In this document: positions 26,568 through 35,708 of the stretch, piece by piece | Layout of the letters: the number at the start of each line of letters is the position of its first letter | How positions within the stretch are numbered: position 1 is the stretch's first letter | Assembly (NCBI GenBank): GCA_016124635.1 | Contig: WGNJ01000001.1 | Coordinates: 124,001-188,000 of the forward strand | DNA length: 64,000 bases | Source: Alphaproteobacteria bacterium | GTDB taxonomy: Bacteria; Pseudomonadota; Alphaproteobacteria; Micropepsales; Micropepsaceae | Reading direction: 5' to 3' | The notes under the pieces: model-generated | Told to the model about the DNA's origin: nothing | What the model saw: the letters and a program-made list of their open reading frames with translations, nothing else | The model's database searches: none | Position numbers and translations under genes: made by a program

Positions 26568-28342
26568 AGCGCCTCCTCCCAGCTACGGCTCAAACGCGCC
26601 GCGGAATGGATTAGACCGACATGGCTGTAGGCTTGTGGGAAATTCCCCCACAAAAGTCCAGTACGTGGATCAAAATCTTCAGACAATAAGCCGACGTGAT
26701 TGCGACATGCGAGCGCACGCGTGAACACCTCTCGCGCCTCGGAGCGGCGCCCCGCCAAGGCGAGCGCGTCGACATACCAAAACGTGCAGATCAAAAAAGC
26801 GGTCTCGGGCCGCCCGAAATCGTCTGCTTCGCTGTAACGCATCGCAAAACCTTCATGCATCAGCCGCTCGCCGACCAGATCGATGGTCTTACCCATGCGC
26901 ACGTCGTTCGACTGCAAAAAACCGACTTCCGGCAGCAGCAGGCTCGAAGCGTCAGCGACTTCGCTGTCGAGAGCACCCGAAATCCAGCCCTGGGGTGTCG
27001 TCGCCCGCCTTAGGATCTCCGCGCGCAAGGCGTTTGCCTGTGAACGCCAGTGCGCCGCATCCGCCGTCTCACCGACTTTTTCGGCGATCATGGAGAGGCG
27101 ATGAATTCCAGCCCAGCACATCACCGCCGAATAGGTATGGGCCGTCTTGCGGCCCCTATATTCCCACGGACCGGCGTCAGGCTGAAGTGCAGTTTTCGCC
27201 GCCGTAACGCCGATTGATCGCAAGTGCTGATAGAGGCTTCCATCCAGAGAACCGGATAGCCGGGTATCCCAAAACATCTGTGACGCGGTCAGGATAATCG
27301 AGCCGTAGACGTCGTTTTGAACTTGCATCACCGCCGCATTGCCGACGCGCACCGGACCCATCCCCCCATAGCCGGGCAGACCCTCCGCTATTCGTTCCTC
27401 AACAGGCGTTCCTGAGGTAATCGGATAAAGTGGCGCGACCGTAACGTCGTGGTCCCCAAGCGCCACATCGATCACGAACCGGATGAACCTCTCCATCGTG
27501 CGCGTCGCTCCAAGGCGGTTCAAAGCTCCGACCGTGAAGAACGCATCGCGCATCCAGCAGTAGCGATAGTCCCAATTGCGCTCGGTGCTGGGCGCCTCCG
27601 GTATCGAAGTTGTCAGCGCCGCGACGATTGCACCGGTGTCTTCGTAGCTGCAGAGCTTCAGTGTGATGGCCGATCGGACGACCTCTTCCTGCCACTCGAA
27701 TGGCAACGACAGGCCGCGTACCCAACGCTGCCAATAAAGATACGTCTCGGCCAAGAAACTCTGCGCCAGCGTGTCGGGATTTTCCGGAATCGGTTCATCT
27801 GCGCCGACGAACAGGGTCAATGGCCGATCGAGCACAAACTCGGTCTCATCCAAGATGTATGAGGTCGGCATATCGGATGTGACGCGCAGCGTCGAACTCG
27901 GCCCGACAAAGCGGACATGATTGCTGCCGATACTCACTGCGCCCGATATCGTGCCGTAGTTGAACCTTGGCCTGATCCGGACTCGAACGCGGGGCCGGCC
28001 TTGCAGCGGTACGATGCGTCGCACCAGGAGCGGTGGCCGGAACGTGCGCCCATAGCGTTCGAACCGCGGAGCGAAATCGACGAGCTTTATTCTGGCACCC
28101 GACTTGTCCGTAATGACCGTCTCGAGAATCGCGGTATTCGGCACGTAGCTCTGCGCCGTGCCTGACATCTCGCGAACTTGTACATCCATGAAACCGTTCT
28201 CTGGCGTCTCCCCGCCGACCAGCGAGCAAAACACGGGGTCGCCGTCGAGCCGCGGGAAGCAGAACCAGGGGTGCGTACCATCGCGCCTGACAAGACTCGC
28301 AATCGCACAATTGCCGATCACGGCGAGGTTAAGACCTTGCAT
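26552..28342 (-). CDS. glycoside hydrolase family 15 protein (glucoamylase/trehalase-like)
   Basis: From the ATG at 28342 the product has 596 residues. The N-terminal beta-sandwich domain (to about 215) starts with LAVIGNCAIASLVRRDG and CFPRLDGDP. The (alpha/alpha)6 catalytic barrel follows with RNWDYRYCWMRDAFFT, the first catalytic-acid region, and a later DFGRPETAFLICTFWYVDAL. There is no signal peptide, so it acts in the cytoplasm. Intracellular GH15 members next to ots genes include trehalases in mycobacteria; here it sits between otsB and otsA, so trehalose hydrolysis or glycogen/maltooligosaccharide turnover are both possible. Confidence 0.92.
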   Translation of the reverse strand: MQGLNLAVIGNCAIASLVRRDGTHPWFCFPRLDGDPVFCSLVGGETPENGFMDVQVREMSGTAQSYVPNTAILETVITDKSGARIKLVDFAPRFERYGRTFRPPLLVRRIVPLQGRPRVRVRIRPRFNYGTISGAVSIGSNHVRFVGPSSTLRVTSDMPTSYILDETEFVLDRPLTLFVGADEPIPENPDTLAQSFLAETYLYWQRWVRGLSLPFEWQEEVVRSAITLKLCSYEDTGAIVAALTTSIPEAPSTERNWDYRYCWMRDAFFTVGALNRLGATRTMERFIRFVIDVALGDHDVTVAPLYPITSGTPVEERIAEGLPGYGGMGPVRVGNAAVMQVQNDVYGSIILTASQMFWDTRLSGSLDGSLYQHLRSIGVTAAKTALQPDAGPWEYRGRKTAHTYSAVMCWAGIHRLSMIAEKVGETADAAHWRSQANALRAEILRRATTPQGWISGALDSEVADASSLLLPEVGFLQSNDVRMGKTIDLVGERLMHEGFAMRYSEADDFGRPETAFLICTFWYVDALALAGRRSEAREVFTRALACRNHVGLLSEDFDPRTGLLWGNFPQAYSHVGLIHSAARLSRSWEEALWRAS

Positions 28343-28365
28343 TCTCTGATCTTCTCCGGACTTGG

Positions 28366-29109
28366 TCAGACGCGCGCGACTTGCTTCAGCCAATCTCGCA
28401 CTTCTTTCGGGCGGCCCGCAAATCGCTGAAACACATCGACCGCGAGCCCGCCCATCGCTTCCGCGGCCCTGAAGCCGTCGTGATCCGTTACATCGTCTCC
28501 GACGAAGACGGGCATGCGTCCTCTAAATGGCTCGCATTGCATGAGACGTTCGACCGCCCGCCCCTTCGTGATATCGCGTGAACGAATTTCAAATGCCATC
28601 TTCGCTTCGAGGACCTCGAAATGCTCAGGCACGCTCCCAGCGAGTCGCGAGGCAATTTGGCGAAGCTCGTCCTCGTGATTTGGCGCGCCGCGGTAATGAG
28701 CGACGACGCTGTGCGCCTTCCTTTCAATCAGAACGCCCGGCATCCGCACGCTAGCCGCGAGAAGCGCTTCAACCCATTCCGGCGGAATCTTGCCGTCCAT
28801 CTCTTCGCACACGCCGTTCGGCAACCTGATCACGGCGCCATGCTCGCCGGCTGCGGGTATTTTCAGCGGCGCCAACAGCCGATCGACCTCGCCAAGCGGT
28901 CGCCCGCTCACGATCGCAAGCGCCCCGTGCAGCGCGCGCGAAACGGCGCCGAGATCTTCGACCAAGCCTTCCGGAACCGCGACCGCGTCTGGGGCCGGCG
29001 CGATGTCGAGCAATGTTCCGTCGAGATCCAGAAACAGAGCCCAATTGGCCGTCGGCTGAGGCGGATCCGCGACGGGATGCTTTTGAGGAGGAACGGATGG
29101 GTCGGTCAT
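28366..29109 (-). CDS. otsB: trehalose-6-phosphate phosphatase
   Basis: A 247-residue HAD phosphatase. DLDGTLLDI holds the nucleophile Asp and acid Asp. SGRPLGEVDRLL, AGEHGAVIR and GDDVTDHDGFRAAEAMGG complete the trehalose-phosphatase pattern. It removes phosphate from the OtsA product. It is the first gene of the operon, 23 nt before the GH15 start. Length is normal. Confidence 0.95.
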   Translation of the reverse strand: MTDPSVPPQKHPVADPPQPTANWALFLDLDGTLLDIAPAPDAVAVPEGLVEDLGAVSRALHGALAIVSGRPLGEVDRLLAPLKIPAAGEHGAVIRLPNGVCEEMDGKIPPEWVEALLAASVRMPGVLIERKAHSVVAHYRGAPNHEDELRQIASRLAGSVPEHFEVLEAKMAFEIRSRDITKGRAVERLMQCEPFRGRMPVFVGDDVTDHDGFRAAEAMGGLAVDVFQRFAGRPKEVRDWLKQVARV

Positions 29110-29447
29110 ATTGCCTGTCGAGTCTCAGTCTAGACGCATGGCTCACGCAGGCGAAACGCCGGTACATCGGCCCGGTTCCGCCAGAATTCGGGGGATGACG
29201 CTGGTAGGCGAGCATGGGTTAACTAGCAGCCCGAATGCGGCGCGGCCGCGACTTTGCCGACTTGCCCATTTTCCTTGCGAGGCTGCGGCAAATCCGTATA
29301 GTCCGCGCCTTCCAAAACCGTGGTTGCGGCTGCGTGGCGGATAGGAGCTTGGCTCCTCGGGACATCGTCCCACCGCTTGCGCTGACCATCGCTCGGAGCA
29401 TCGCCATGGGGGCCATGCACGGGTGCCGCAACCGATAAGGAGCCTCC
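29110..29447 (+). promoter_or_regulatory. rpsF upstream region with consecutive hairpins (possible ribosomal-protein leader)
   Basis: No gene is supported in this 338-nt gap between divergent otsB and rpsF. Three perfect small hairpins line up toward rpsF: AGGAGC/GCTCCT (29343-29357), GGGAC/GTCCC (29359-29371) and CATGG/CCATG (29405-29417). They are followed by AAGGAG (29437-29442), 5 nt before the ATG. S6:S18 autoregulatory leaders are known upstream of rpsF in many bacteria; the hairpins and the nearby ACCGATAAGG are suggestive, but I cannot match the motif fully. Confidence 0.4.
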
Positions 29448-29849
29448 ATGCCGTTATACGAGCATGTCTTTATTGCGCGCCAAGATGCGGCCGAAGCGCA
29501 GGTCGACCAGATCACCGAGCACCTGAAGGAAATCGTCACTGCTGGCGGCGGCAACGTCACCAAGCAGGAGTACTGGGGCCTTCGATCGCTCTCGTTCAAG
29601 ATCAACAAGAACCGCAAGGGCCACTACGTGCTCTTGAACATCGACGCACCGTGGCCGGCCGTCGCCGAGCTCGAACGCCAGATCAAGTTGAATGAAGACA
29701 TCATTCGCCACCTGACAATTCGCGTCGAAGAACTCGAAGAGGGTCCGTCGTCGGGAATGCTGGCAAAGCAAGCGCGTGAACGTCGCGATGCGAAGTGGGG
29801 CCGTCGCGAAGACGAGACGGGCTACGATCAAGAAGGAGCGGCGTCATGA
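29448..29849 (+). CDS. rpsF: 30S ribosomal protein S6
   Basis: The 133-residue product begins [13 protein letters not shown] and contains [30 protein letters not shown], the standard S6 beta-alpha-beta core (about 1-95), followed by a charged tail of about 35 residues typical of alphaproteobacteria. S6 pairs with S18 in the platform of the small subunit. A good AAGGAG ribosome-binding site lies upstream and the stop overlaps the rpsR start (ATGA). Confidence 0.97.
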   Translation: MPLYEHVFIARQDAAEAQVDQITEHLKEIVTAGGGNVTKQEYWGLRSLSFKINKNRKGHYVLLNIDAPWPAVAELERQIKLNEDIIRHLTIRVEELEEGPSSGMLAKQARERRDAKWGRREDETGYDQEGAAS

Positions 29850-30160
29850 GCGGTGATCGCGGACCTCGTGGTGGATTCGGCGGCGGCGGCGACCGTGGCG
29901 ACCGCGGCGGCTTCGGTGGTGGCGGACAAGGCGGCGCGCGCCGTCCGTTCTTCCGCCGCCGCAAAACCTGCCCGTTCTCCGGCGCCAACGCGCCCAAGAT
30001 CGACTACAAGGACACCAAGCTCTTGCAGCGCTACATCTCTGAGCGCGGAAAGATCGTTCCCTCACGCATCACGGCGGTGTCGGCCAAGAAGCAGCGCGAG
30101 CTCGCGAGAGCGATCAAGCGCGCCCGCTTTCTCGCTCTTCTGCCTTATGTCGTGAGCTGA
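29846..30160 (+). CDS. rpsR: 30S ribosomal protein S18 with Gly/Arg-rich N-terminal extension
   Basis: The ATG at 29846 overlaps the rpsF stop and gives 104 residues. The conserved core begins [12 protein letters not shown] and runs through [49 protein letters not shown]. Before it lies an extension of about 35 residues made of GGFGGGG and RGD/RGG units, longer than in enteric S18. The extension is repetitive at DNA level too. S18 binds S6 on the platform. The core itself is fully normal. Confidence 0.97.
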   Translation: MSGDRGPRGGFGGGGDRGDRGGFGGGGQGGARRPFFRRRKTCPFSGANAPKIDYKDTKLLQRYISERGKIVPSRITAVSAKKQRELARAIKRARFLALLPYVVS

Positions 30161-30176
30161 GCGGAGGACATTCAAC

Positions 30177-30875
30177 ATGCAAGTCATTCTGCTTGAACGC
30201 GTCGAGAAGCTCGGCCAGATGGGCGACGTTGTGAAGGTGAAGGGAGGCTTCGCCCGCAACTACCTCTTGCCGCGCAAAAAGGCGCTGCGTGCGACCAAGG
30301 CCAACATGGCTCACTTCGAGTCGCAAAAGGCGCAGCTTGAGGCGCGCAACCTGCACCTCAAGAAGGAGGCGGACGCCATCGCCGCCAAGCTCGACAAGAA
30401 CGCCTTCGTCATCCTTCGCCAAGCCGGCGAGACCGGAATCCTTTACGGCTCGGTGTCGACGCGCGACATAGCCGACGCCATCACCGGCGACGGCGTAACG
30501 GTTGCGCGCAATCAGATCGCGCTCGACAAGGCGATCAAGACGCTCGGCATGCACGAGGTGAAGGTCGTGCTTCACCCTGAGGTTCGGGTGGGTGTAACCA
30601 TGAACATCGCGCGCACGGCCGATGAGGCGGAACGTCAGGCGCGCGGCGAAAACATTCTCCTCGCCAACGCCGAAGCCGAGGCCCAGGCGGAAGCCCTCGC
30701 CAACGCTGAGGCCGTCTTCGAGAAGACGGAGACCGCGGAAGAACCAGAAGCGGCGGAGACCAAAGCCGAGGCAAAGCCCGCTAAATCCGCAAAAGGTAAA
30801 ACCAAAGAAGAAAAAGCAGCTCCCGACGAGGCGCCCGCTGAGAAAGGCCGAAAAGCTAAGAAGCAAGAAAGCTAG
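30177..30875 (+). CDS. rplI: 50S ribosomal protein L9
   Basis: Residues 1-150 give the normal L9: N-domain [32 protein letters not shown] followed by the linking helix and C-domain with [16 protein letters not shown] low-complexity tail of about 65 residues rich in Glu, Ala and Lys brings the protein to 232 residues, longer than the usual 150-190. It is third in the operon, 16 nt after rpsR; the DUF2232 gene found between them in many relatives is missing. A terminator follows. Confidence 0.96.
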   Translation: MQVILLERVEKLGQMGDVVKVKGGFARNYLLPRKKALRATKANMAHFESQKAQLEARNLHLKKEADAIAAKLDKNAFVILRQAGETGILYGSVSTRDIADAITGDGVTVARNQIALDKAIKTLGMHEVKVVLHPEVRVGVTMNIARTADEAERQARGENILLANAEAEAQAEALANAEAVFEKTETAEEPEAAETKAEAKPAKSAKGKTKEEKAAPDEAPAEKGRKAKKQES

Positions 30876-30914
30876 CCAACAAGACGGTTTATCCCGTCGC
30901 GTCGCAAGGCCGCT

Positions 30915-30951
30915 GAGCCGCCTGGGAGGCCCCCTGGCGGCTCTTGCTTTT
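30915..30951 (+). terminator. intrinsic terminator after rplI
   Basis: GAGCCGCC (30915-30922) is perfectly complementary to GGCGGCTC (30936-30943), with an internal GGG/CCC helix and a T-rich run TTGCTTTT just after (30944-30951). It would end the rpsF-rpsR-rplI transcript before cfa. Confidence 0.8.
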
Positions 30952-31051
30952 ACTGACGGACGAAACCAACTTCATTTGGATCAGTTATCATCGACGTTGG
31001 CGTGCGCCGAGGTTTGATGGGCGCACGATCTCAGATTGGGAGACCGGCGCC

Positions 31052-32323
31052 ATGCGGCTACTGTCAACCATATTGCGGCGCGTCATTACCCAGGGACACC
31101 TGGCGGTCATCGACGCGAGCGGATCGACGCATCACTTCGGCGAACAAAACAAGCCGCCGGTCACGATCAAATTTCACGACCGCCGCATCGCCGCAGAAAT
31201 TGCGCTGCACCCTCAACTGAAATTCGGCGAAGCTTATATGGACGGCCGCCTGACCGTCGAAAACGGCGCAACCATTGCCGACGTTATGGACCTCTTGCAG
31301 AGTAATCTGGGCCTTGGTGTCGGCGGCGGTCATATGGCCTGGATCGCAAAGGCCAGTAATATCGCAAGCCGCCTGTTCAGCCGAAACTCGCGGCGCCGCG
31401 CAAAGAGCAACGTCGCCCATCACTACGACCTCTCCGGCAAGCTCTACGATCTCTTTCTCGATTCCGACAAGCAATATTCCTGCGCCTTTTTTGAAACGCC
31501 GAACGACACGCTCGAAGTCGCCCAGACCAACAAGAAGAAGCGCATTGCGGCAAAGCTCGCATTGACGCCCGGCATGCGCGTTCTCGACATCGGTTCGGGC
31601 TGGGGCGGGATGGCGGTTCATCTCGCGCAAACCGCGGACGTGGATGTCACCGGCATCACGCTGAGCGAGGAGCAGCTGAAGATCGCCAACGAGCGCGTCC
31701 GCGGCTCGCGTCTCAAGGACCACGTACGCTTCCGCTTGGAGGACTATCGCAACACCAATGAAAAGTTCGAGCGGATCGTTTCCGTTGGGATGTTCGAGCA
31801 CGTGGGCCTTGCCCACTACCAGACCTACTTCGACAAGATCGCCTCGCTCATGACCGCCGAAGGCGTCGCTCTGGTGCACACGATCGGCAGAGCCGACGGG
31901 CCCGGCGGCACAAACCCCTGGATCGAGAAATACATCTTCCCGGGCGGCTACGTCCCTGCCTTGAGCGAAGTCTTGCCGGCGATCGAGCGCTCGGGCCTGA
32001 TCGTCACCGATGTCGAAGTCCTGCGCTTGCACTATGCCTACACGCTCGCCGAATGGCGCCGGCGGTTTGTGGCGAACTGGGATCGGGCCGCGCGCGTCTA
32101 TGACGAGCGTTTCTGCCGCATGTGGGAATTCTTCCTCGCCGGTTCCGAAATGGCCTTCCGCCACCAAGGTCAAGTCGTCTTCCAACTTCAACTTTCCAAG
32201 CGCATCGACACTTTGCCATTGACACGGAATTACATGGCTCCAACGCTTGAAAATACGTCGCGATTCGTCCCTGTGGATGACGCGCGCGGATCAGTTGCGC
32301 GGGACGTGGCGAAGCGCTCTTAG
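31052..32323 (+). CDS. cfa: cyclopropane-fatty-acyl-phospholipid synthase family methyltransferase
   Basis: I use the ATG at 31052 (423 residues, MRLLSTILRRVI), because the upstream frame to 30944 has no family match. NVAHHYDLSGKLYDLFLD (120-137), YSCAFF, SAM motif VLDIGSGWGG (177-186), GITLSEEQL and VSVGMFEHVG give the Cfa signature. The enzyme methylenates double bonds of membrane phospholipid acyl chains using SAM. It separates rplI from dnaB here, an unusual position, and ends 6 nt before dnaB, so the two may be cotranscribed. Confidence 0.93.
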   Translation: MRLLSTILRRVITQGHLAVIDASGSTHHFGEQNKPPVTIKFHDRRIAAEIALHPQLKFGEAYMDGRLTVENGATIADVMDLLQSNLGLGVGGGHMAWIAKASNIASRLFSRNSRRRAKSNVAHHYDLSGKLYDLFLDSDKQYSCAFFETPNDTLEVAQTNKKKRIAAKLALTPGMRVLDIGSGWGGMAVHLAQTADVDVTGITLSEEQLKIANERVRGSRLKDHVRFRLEDYRNTNEKFERIVSVGMFEHVGLAHYQTYFDKIASLMTAEGVALVHTIGRADGPGGTNPWIEKYIFPGGYVPALSEVLPAIERSGLIVTDVEVLRLHYAYTLAEWRRRFVANWDRAARVYDERFCRMWEFFLAGSEMAFRHQGQVVFQLQLSKRIDTLPLTRNYMAPTLENTSRFVPVDDARGSVARDVAKRS

Positions 32324-32329
32324 TCTTCG

Positions 32330-33796
32330 ATGGTTCTTACAAATCTTGCCAATAAGCAGGCGGCGCCGGACTTCCGTCAGACGCCGTTCGACATCGAGGC
32401 CGAGCAAGCGCTGCTCGGCGCGATCCTCGTCAACAACGATGCGTTCGAACGCGTCTCCTCGTTTCTCGAGCCCCAGCATTTTCACGAGCCGCTGCATCAG
32501 CGCATCTTCGAGGCCTGCGCCCGCCTGATCCGCAAGAACCAGCTCGCCTCTCCGGTGACGTTGCGTCCGCACTTCCAGCTCGACCAAGCGATGAAGGAGA
32601 TCGGCGGCCCCGACTATCTGGCTGAGCTCGCCAAGTTCACGCCGACGGTGATCAACGCCGCCGACTTCGGGCGCATGATCTTCGATCTCGCGATGCGCCG
32701 CGAGCTGATCCGCACGGGCGAAGAAATCGTCGCGACGGCTTATGATCCGCCGATCGACATGACGCCGACGGATCAGGTCGAAGAAGCCGAGCGTCAGCTC
32801 TATCAGATTGCGGAGAAGGGGCGTTTCGGCGGCGGCTTCAAAGCGTTCCGTCAGGCCGTCACATCGGCGATCGAAATGGCGGAGCGCGCCTACCAAGCGC
32901 CGTCGCACGTTTCGGGCGTCGCCAGCGGCTTCAGCGATCTCGACAGTCTGCTTGGCGGCTTGCAGAAATCGGACTTGATCATTCTCGCCGCCCGGCCCGG
33001 CATGGGTAAAACGGCGCTCGCGACCAACATGGCCTTCCACGCGGCGCGCGAATTCGCGCGCACGGAGGGCAACAGCGGCGGACGCGTCGCATTCTTCTCG
33101 CTCGAAATGGCGGCCGAACAGTTGGCGACTCGCGTCCTCGCCGAACAAGCCGAGATCTCCTCGTCGAAAATTCGCCGTGGCCGGATCGAAGAGCGCGACT
33201 TCCAGGCGCTCATCCGCGTCGGCACGGAGCTCGAGCGCATTCCGCTCTTCATCGACGACACCGGCGGCCTCTCGATCGCTCAGGTCGCGGCGCGGTCGCG
33301 TCGCCTGAAACGCTCCGGCGATCTCGGCCTCATTGTCATCGACTACTTGCAGCTGCTTCAGGGCACGGCCAACAAGCGCAACGAAAACCGCGTCCAAGAA
33401 ATCACCGAGATCACCAAGGGCCTCAAGAACCTGGCCAAAGAGCTGAACGTTCCGGTCCTCGCATTGTCTCAGCTGTCGCGCGGCGTCGACAATCGTGACG
33501 ACAAGCGCCCCGTGCTCGCCGACCTGCGTGAATCGGGCTCGATCGAGCAGGACGCCGACGTCGTCATGTTCATCTACCGCGAGGCCTATTATCTGGAGAC
33601 AAAGGCCCCGGCCGAGGACGATCCGGAATACGTCAAATGGAAGGAAAAGATGGACCGGATCTACGATCTGGCCGACGTTTTGGTCGAAAAACACCGCCAC
33701 GGCCCGACCGCCAAGATTACGCTGCGGTTCGAGAAGCAGTTCACCCGCTTTTACAATCTTGCTAAGGAAGACGCGTTACCGGCCCAAACGCGCTGA
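32330..33796 (+). CDS. dnaB: replicative DNA helicase
   Basis: A 488-residue hexameric helicase. The N-terminal domain (about 15-125) begins DIEAEQALLGAILVNN. The RecA-like domain has Walker A ARPGMGKTA (221-229), FFSLEMAAEQLATR, Walker B LIVIDYLQL and LSRGVDNRDDKRPVLADLRESG. Length and order are typical; no intein is present. It unwinds DNA at the fork with DnaG and the clamp loader. It follows cfa by 6 nt and precedes alr by 17 nt. Confidence 0.98.
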   Translation: MVLTNLANKQAAPDFRQTPFDIEAEQALLGAILVNNDAFERVSSFLEPQHFHEPLHQRIFEACARLIRKNQLASPVTLRPHFQLDQAMKEIGGPDYLAELAKFTPTVINAADFGRMIFDLAMRRELIRTGEEIVATAYDPPIDMTPTDQVEEAERQLYQIAEKGRFGGGFKAFRQAVTSAIEMAERAYQAPSHVSGVASGFSDLDSLLGGLQKSDLIILAARPGMGKTALATNMAFHAAREFARTEGNSGGRVAFFSLEMAAEQLATRVLAEQAEISSSKIRRGRIEERDFQALIRVGTELERIPLFIDDTGGLSIAQVAARSRRLKRSGDLGLIVIDYLQLLQGTANKRNENRVQEITEITKGLKNLAKELNVPVLALSQLSRGVDNRDDKRPVLADLRESGSIEQDADVVMFIYREAYYLETKAPAEDDPEYVKWKEKMDRIYDLADVLVEKHRHGPTAKITLRFEKQFTRFYNLAKEDALPAQTR

Positions 33797-33813
33797 GATT
33801 CATAGCAAAAGTG

Positions 33814-34935
33814 ATGTCGACCGCCCCGGCCCTCGAGCACATGTCCTCCATAGCCGGGCCGGTGTTGACGATCGACGTCGATGCCGTGGTCGCCAACTAC
33901 CGCCTGCTCGCCGATCGCGTTCGCCCAGCCAAAGTCGCGGCCGTCGTCAAAGCCGACGCATACGGCCTCGGCGCGATTCCGATCGGCCGTGCCCTCGCCC
34001 GCGCCGGCTGCGAGACCTTCTTCGTCGCGCATGTCGAGGAAGGCATGGCGCTCCGCGACGTACTGCCGAAGTCGCATATCTTGGTGCTGCACGGCTTCTA
34101 TCGGCATGCGATGGCGGAGTTCGCCAGCAAGCGATTGATCCCGGTCCTGAGCAGTCTCGAGCAGGTCGAAGCATGGCTCGATTGCGGCCGCGGCCACCCG
34201 TCGGTCCTGCACTTCGACACCGGCATGTCACGCCTTGGACTGACGACGCGCGACGCAGAAATCTTGCTCAGTGATCCGCAGCGCCTGAAGCGGCTCAACG
34301 TTCGCCTGGTGATGAGCCATCTCGCCTGTGCCGATGACCTCCCGCACCCCAAGAACCGCGAACAGCTGGATCGGTTCGAGGCCGTCCACCAACGATTCGG
34401 CAACGTTCCCGGCAGCCTCTGCTCGTCGGGCGGTTGCTTTCTGAGCTCCGAATTCATGTTCGATTGGGTTCGTCCGGGAATCGCGCTCTATGGCGGAAAC
34501 CCGTTGAAAGACGGGCAGAATCCCATGAATCCGGTGGTGGAGTTGACGACGCCGCTCCTCCAAGTCCGCACAATTGACTCGGGTGAAAGCGTCGGATACG
34601 GAGCCACCTATGTCGCAAGCGGGCCCAGACGCCTAGGGGTAGCGGCCATTGGATATGCCGATGGCCTCATCAGGGCACTGGGAAATAGAGGGCACGGCGT
34701 GATCGCAGGGGTCAGATGCCCGATCGTCGGGCGCGTTTCCATGGACCTGGCGACGCTGGACGTATCGACGGTCCCGGCAGCATCTCTTGCCTCCGGCACG
34801 CCCGTCGAATTCATCGGCCCGCATCAGCCCGTCGACGTGTTGGCGAAAGCCGCCGGCACGCTTGCTTATGAAGTGCTGACCCGGCTCGGCCCTCGCGTCG
34901 AGCGTCGTTATGTTGGTGTTGAGGCGCGTCCATGA
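33814..34935 (+). CDS. alr: alanine racemase
   Basis: From the ATG at 33814 the product has 373 residues; a GTG directly before and an ATG at 33841 are alternatives. Lys46 in VVKADAYGLG binds pyridoxal phosphate, and the C-terminal domain has the VGYGATY segment with the second catalytic Tyr, then VSMDLATLDVS. It makes D-Ala for peptidoglycan. It is fused in translation to mlaE by an ATGA overlap at its end. Confidence 0.96.
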   Translation: MSTAPALEHMSSIAGPVLTIDVDAVVANYRLLADRVRPAKVAAVVKADAYGLGAIPIGRALARAGCETFFVAHVEEGMALRDVLPKSHILVLHGFYRHAMAEFASKRLIPVLSSLEQVEAWLDCGRGHPSVLHFDTGMSRLGLTTRDAEILLSDPQRLKRLNVRLVMSHLACADDLPHPKNREQLDRFEAVHQRFGNVPGSLCSSGGCFLSSEFMFDWVRPGIALYGGNPLKDGQNPMNPVVELTTPLLQVRTIDSGESVGYGATYVASGPRRLGVAAIGYADGLIRALGNRGHGVIAGVRCPIVGRVSMDLATLDVSTVPAASLASGTPVEFIGPHQPVDVLAKAAGTLAYEVLTRLGPRVERRYVGVEARP

Positions 34936-35708
34936 ATCCCTTCGCTCTCGTCGGTCGCTTCACCATTGTTTTCTTGAGCGAGATCGGGCGGCTCGCCGAA
35001 TTCGCTGCAGCGGCAGTGCCCTCGATCTTTGTGCCGCCGATCTATCTGCGCTTGACCGGTCAGCAGATGATGCGCATCGGCTATTATTCGCTGCCTGTCG
35101 TCGGCCTCACCGCTTTCTTCACGGGCGGCGCGCTGGCCTTGCAGATCGCGGTCGGAACGACCTTTGGCGCCGAAACGCTTGTGCCCAACGTCGTCGTGCT
35201 CGGCATCACGCGTGAACTTGGACCGGTGATGGCGGGGCTCATGGTCGCCGGACGTGTTTCCGCTGCGATCGCCGCGGAGTTGGGAACAATGCGCGTGACC
35301 GAGCAAATCGACGCGCTCGTCACGCTGTCGACAAATCCGTTCAAGTATCTCGTCGCCCCGCGCATCATCGCGGCCGTCCTTACGATGCCGCTTTTGGTTG
35401 CGGTGGCCGACGTCATCGGTGTTATGGGCGGCTGGGTCGTCGGCACGCAATCGCTCGGCTTCAACTCCGCCGTCTACATTCACAACACGCTCGACTACAT
35501 GAAGGATTCGGACGTCATCTCCGGCCTTTGGAAGGCGGCAGCCTTTGGCTTCATCATCGCTCTGATGGGCTGCTATCACGGCTACTATTCGCGCGGCGGC
35601 GCCCAAGGCGTCGGCTCGGCGACGACGAACGCCGTCGTGTCGGCAGCGATCCTGATCCTCGCGACGAACTACGCGATGACCTCGTTCTTCTTTGGCGCCG
35701 GCCGATGA
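34932..35708 (+). CDS. mlaE: MlaE-family ABC transporter permease (phospholipid/organic solvent transport)
   Basis: The 258-residue polytopic protein shows the MlaE pattern: an amphipathic N-terminus with VPPIYLRLTGQQM, GLTAFFTGGALALQI, a central ELGPVMAGLMVAGRVSAAIAAELGTMRVTEQIDAL block, and MGCYHGYYSRGGAQGVGSATT. It forms the membrane part of a lipid transporter working on outer-membrane asymmetry. ATGA overlaps join it to alr and mlaF. No MCE (mlaD), mlaC or mlaB gene follows in the window. Confidence 0.93.
   Translation: MNPFALVGRFTIVFLSEIGRLAEFAAAAVPSIFVPPIYLRLTGQQMMRIGYYSLPVVGLTAFFTGGALALQIAVGTTFGAETLVPNVVVLGITRELGPVMAGLMVAGRVSAAIAAELGTMRVTEQIDALVTLSTNPFKYLVAPRIIAAVLTMPLLVAVADVIGVMGGWVVGTQSLGFNSAVYIHNTLDYMKDSDVISGLWKAAAFGFIIALMGCYHGYYSRGGAQGVGSATTNAVVSAAILILATNYAMTSFFFGAGR

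Noticed and set aside
32291-33700. 469-codon minus-strand frame opposite dnaB
   Set aside because: dnaB motifs are unmistakable on the plus strand; the antisense frame has none.
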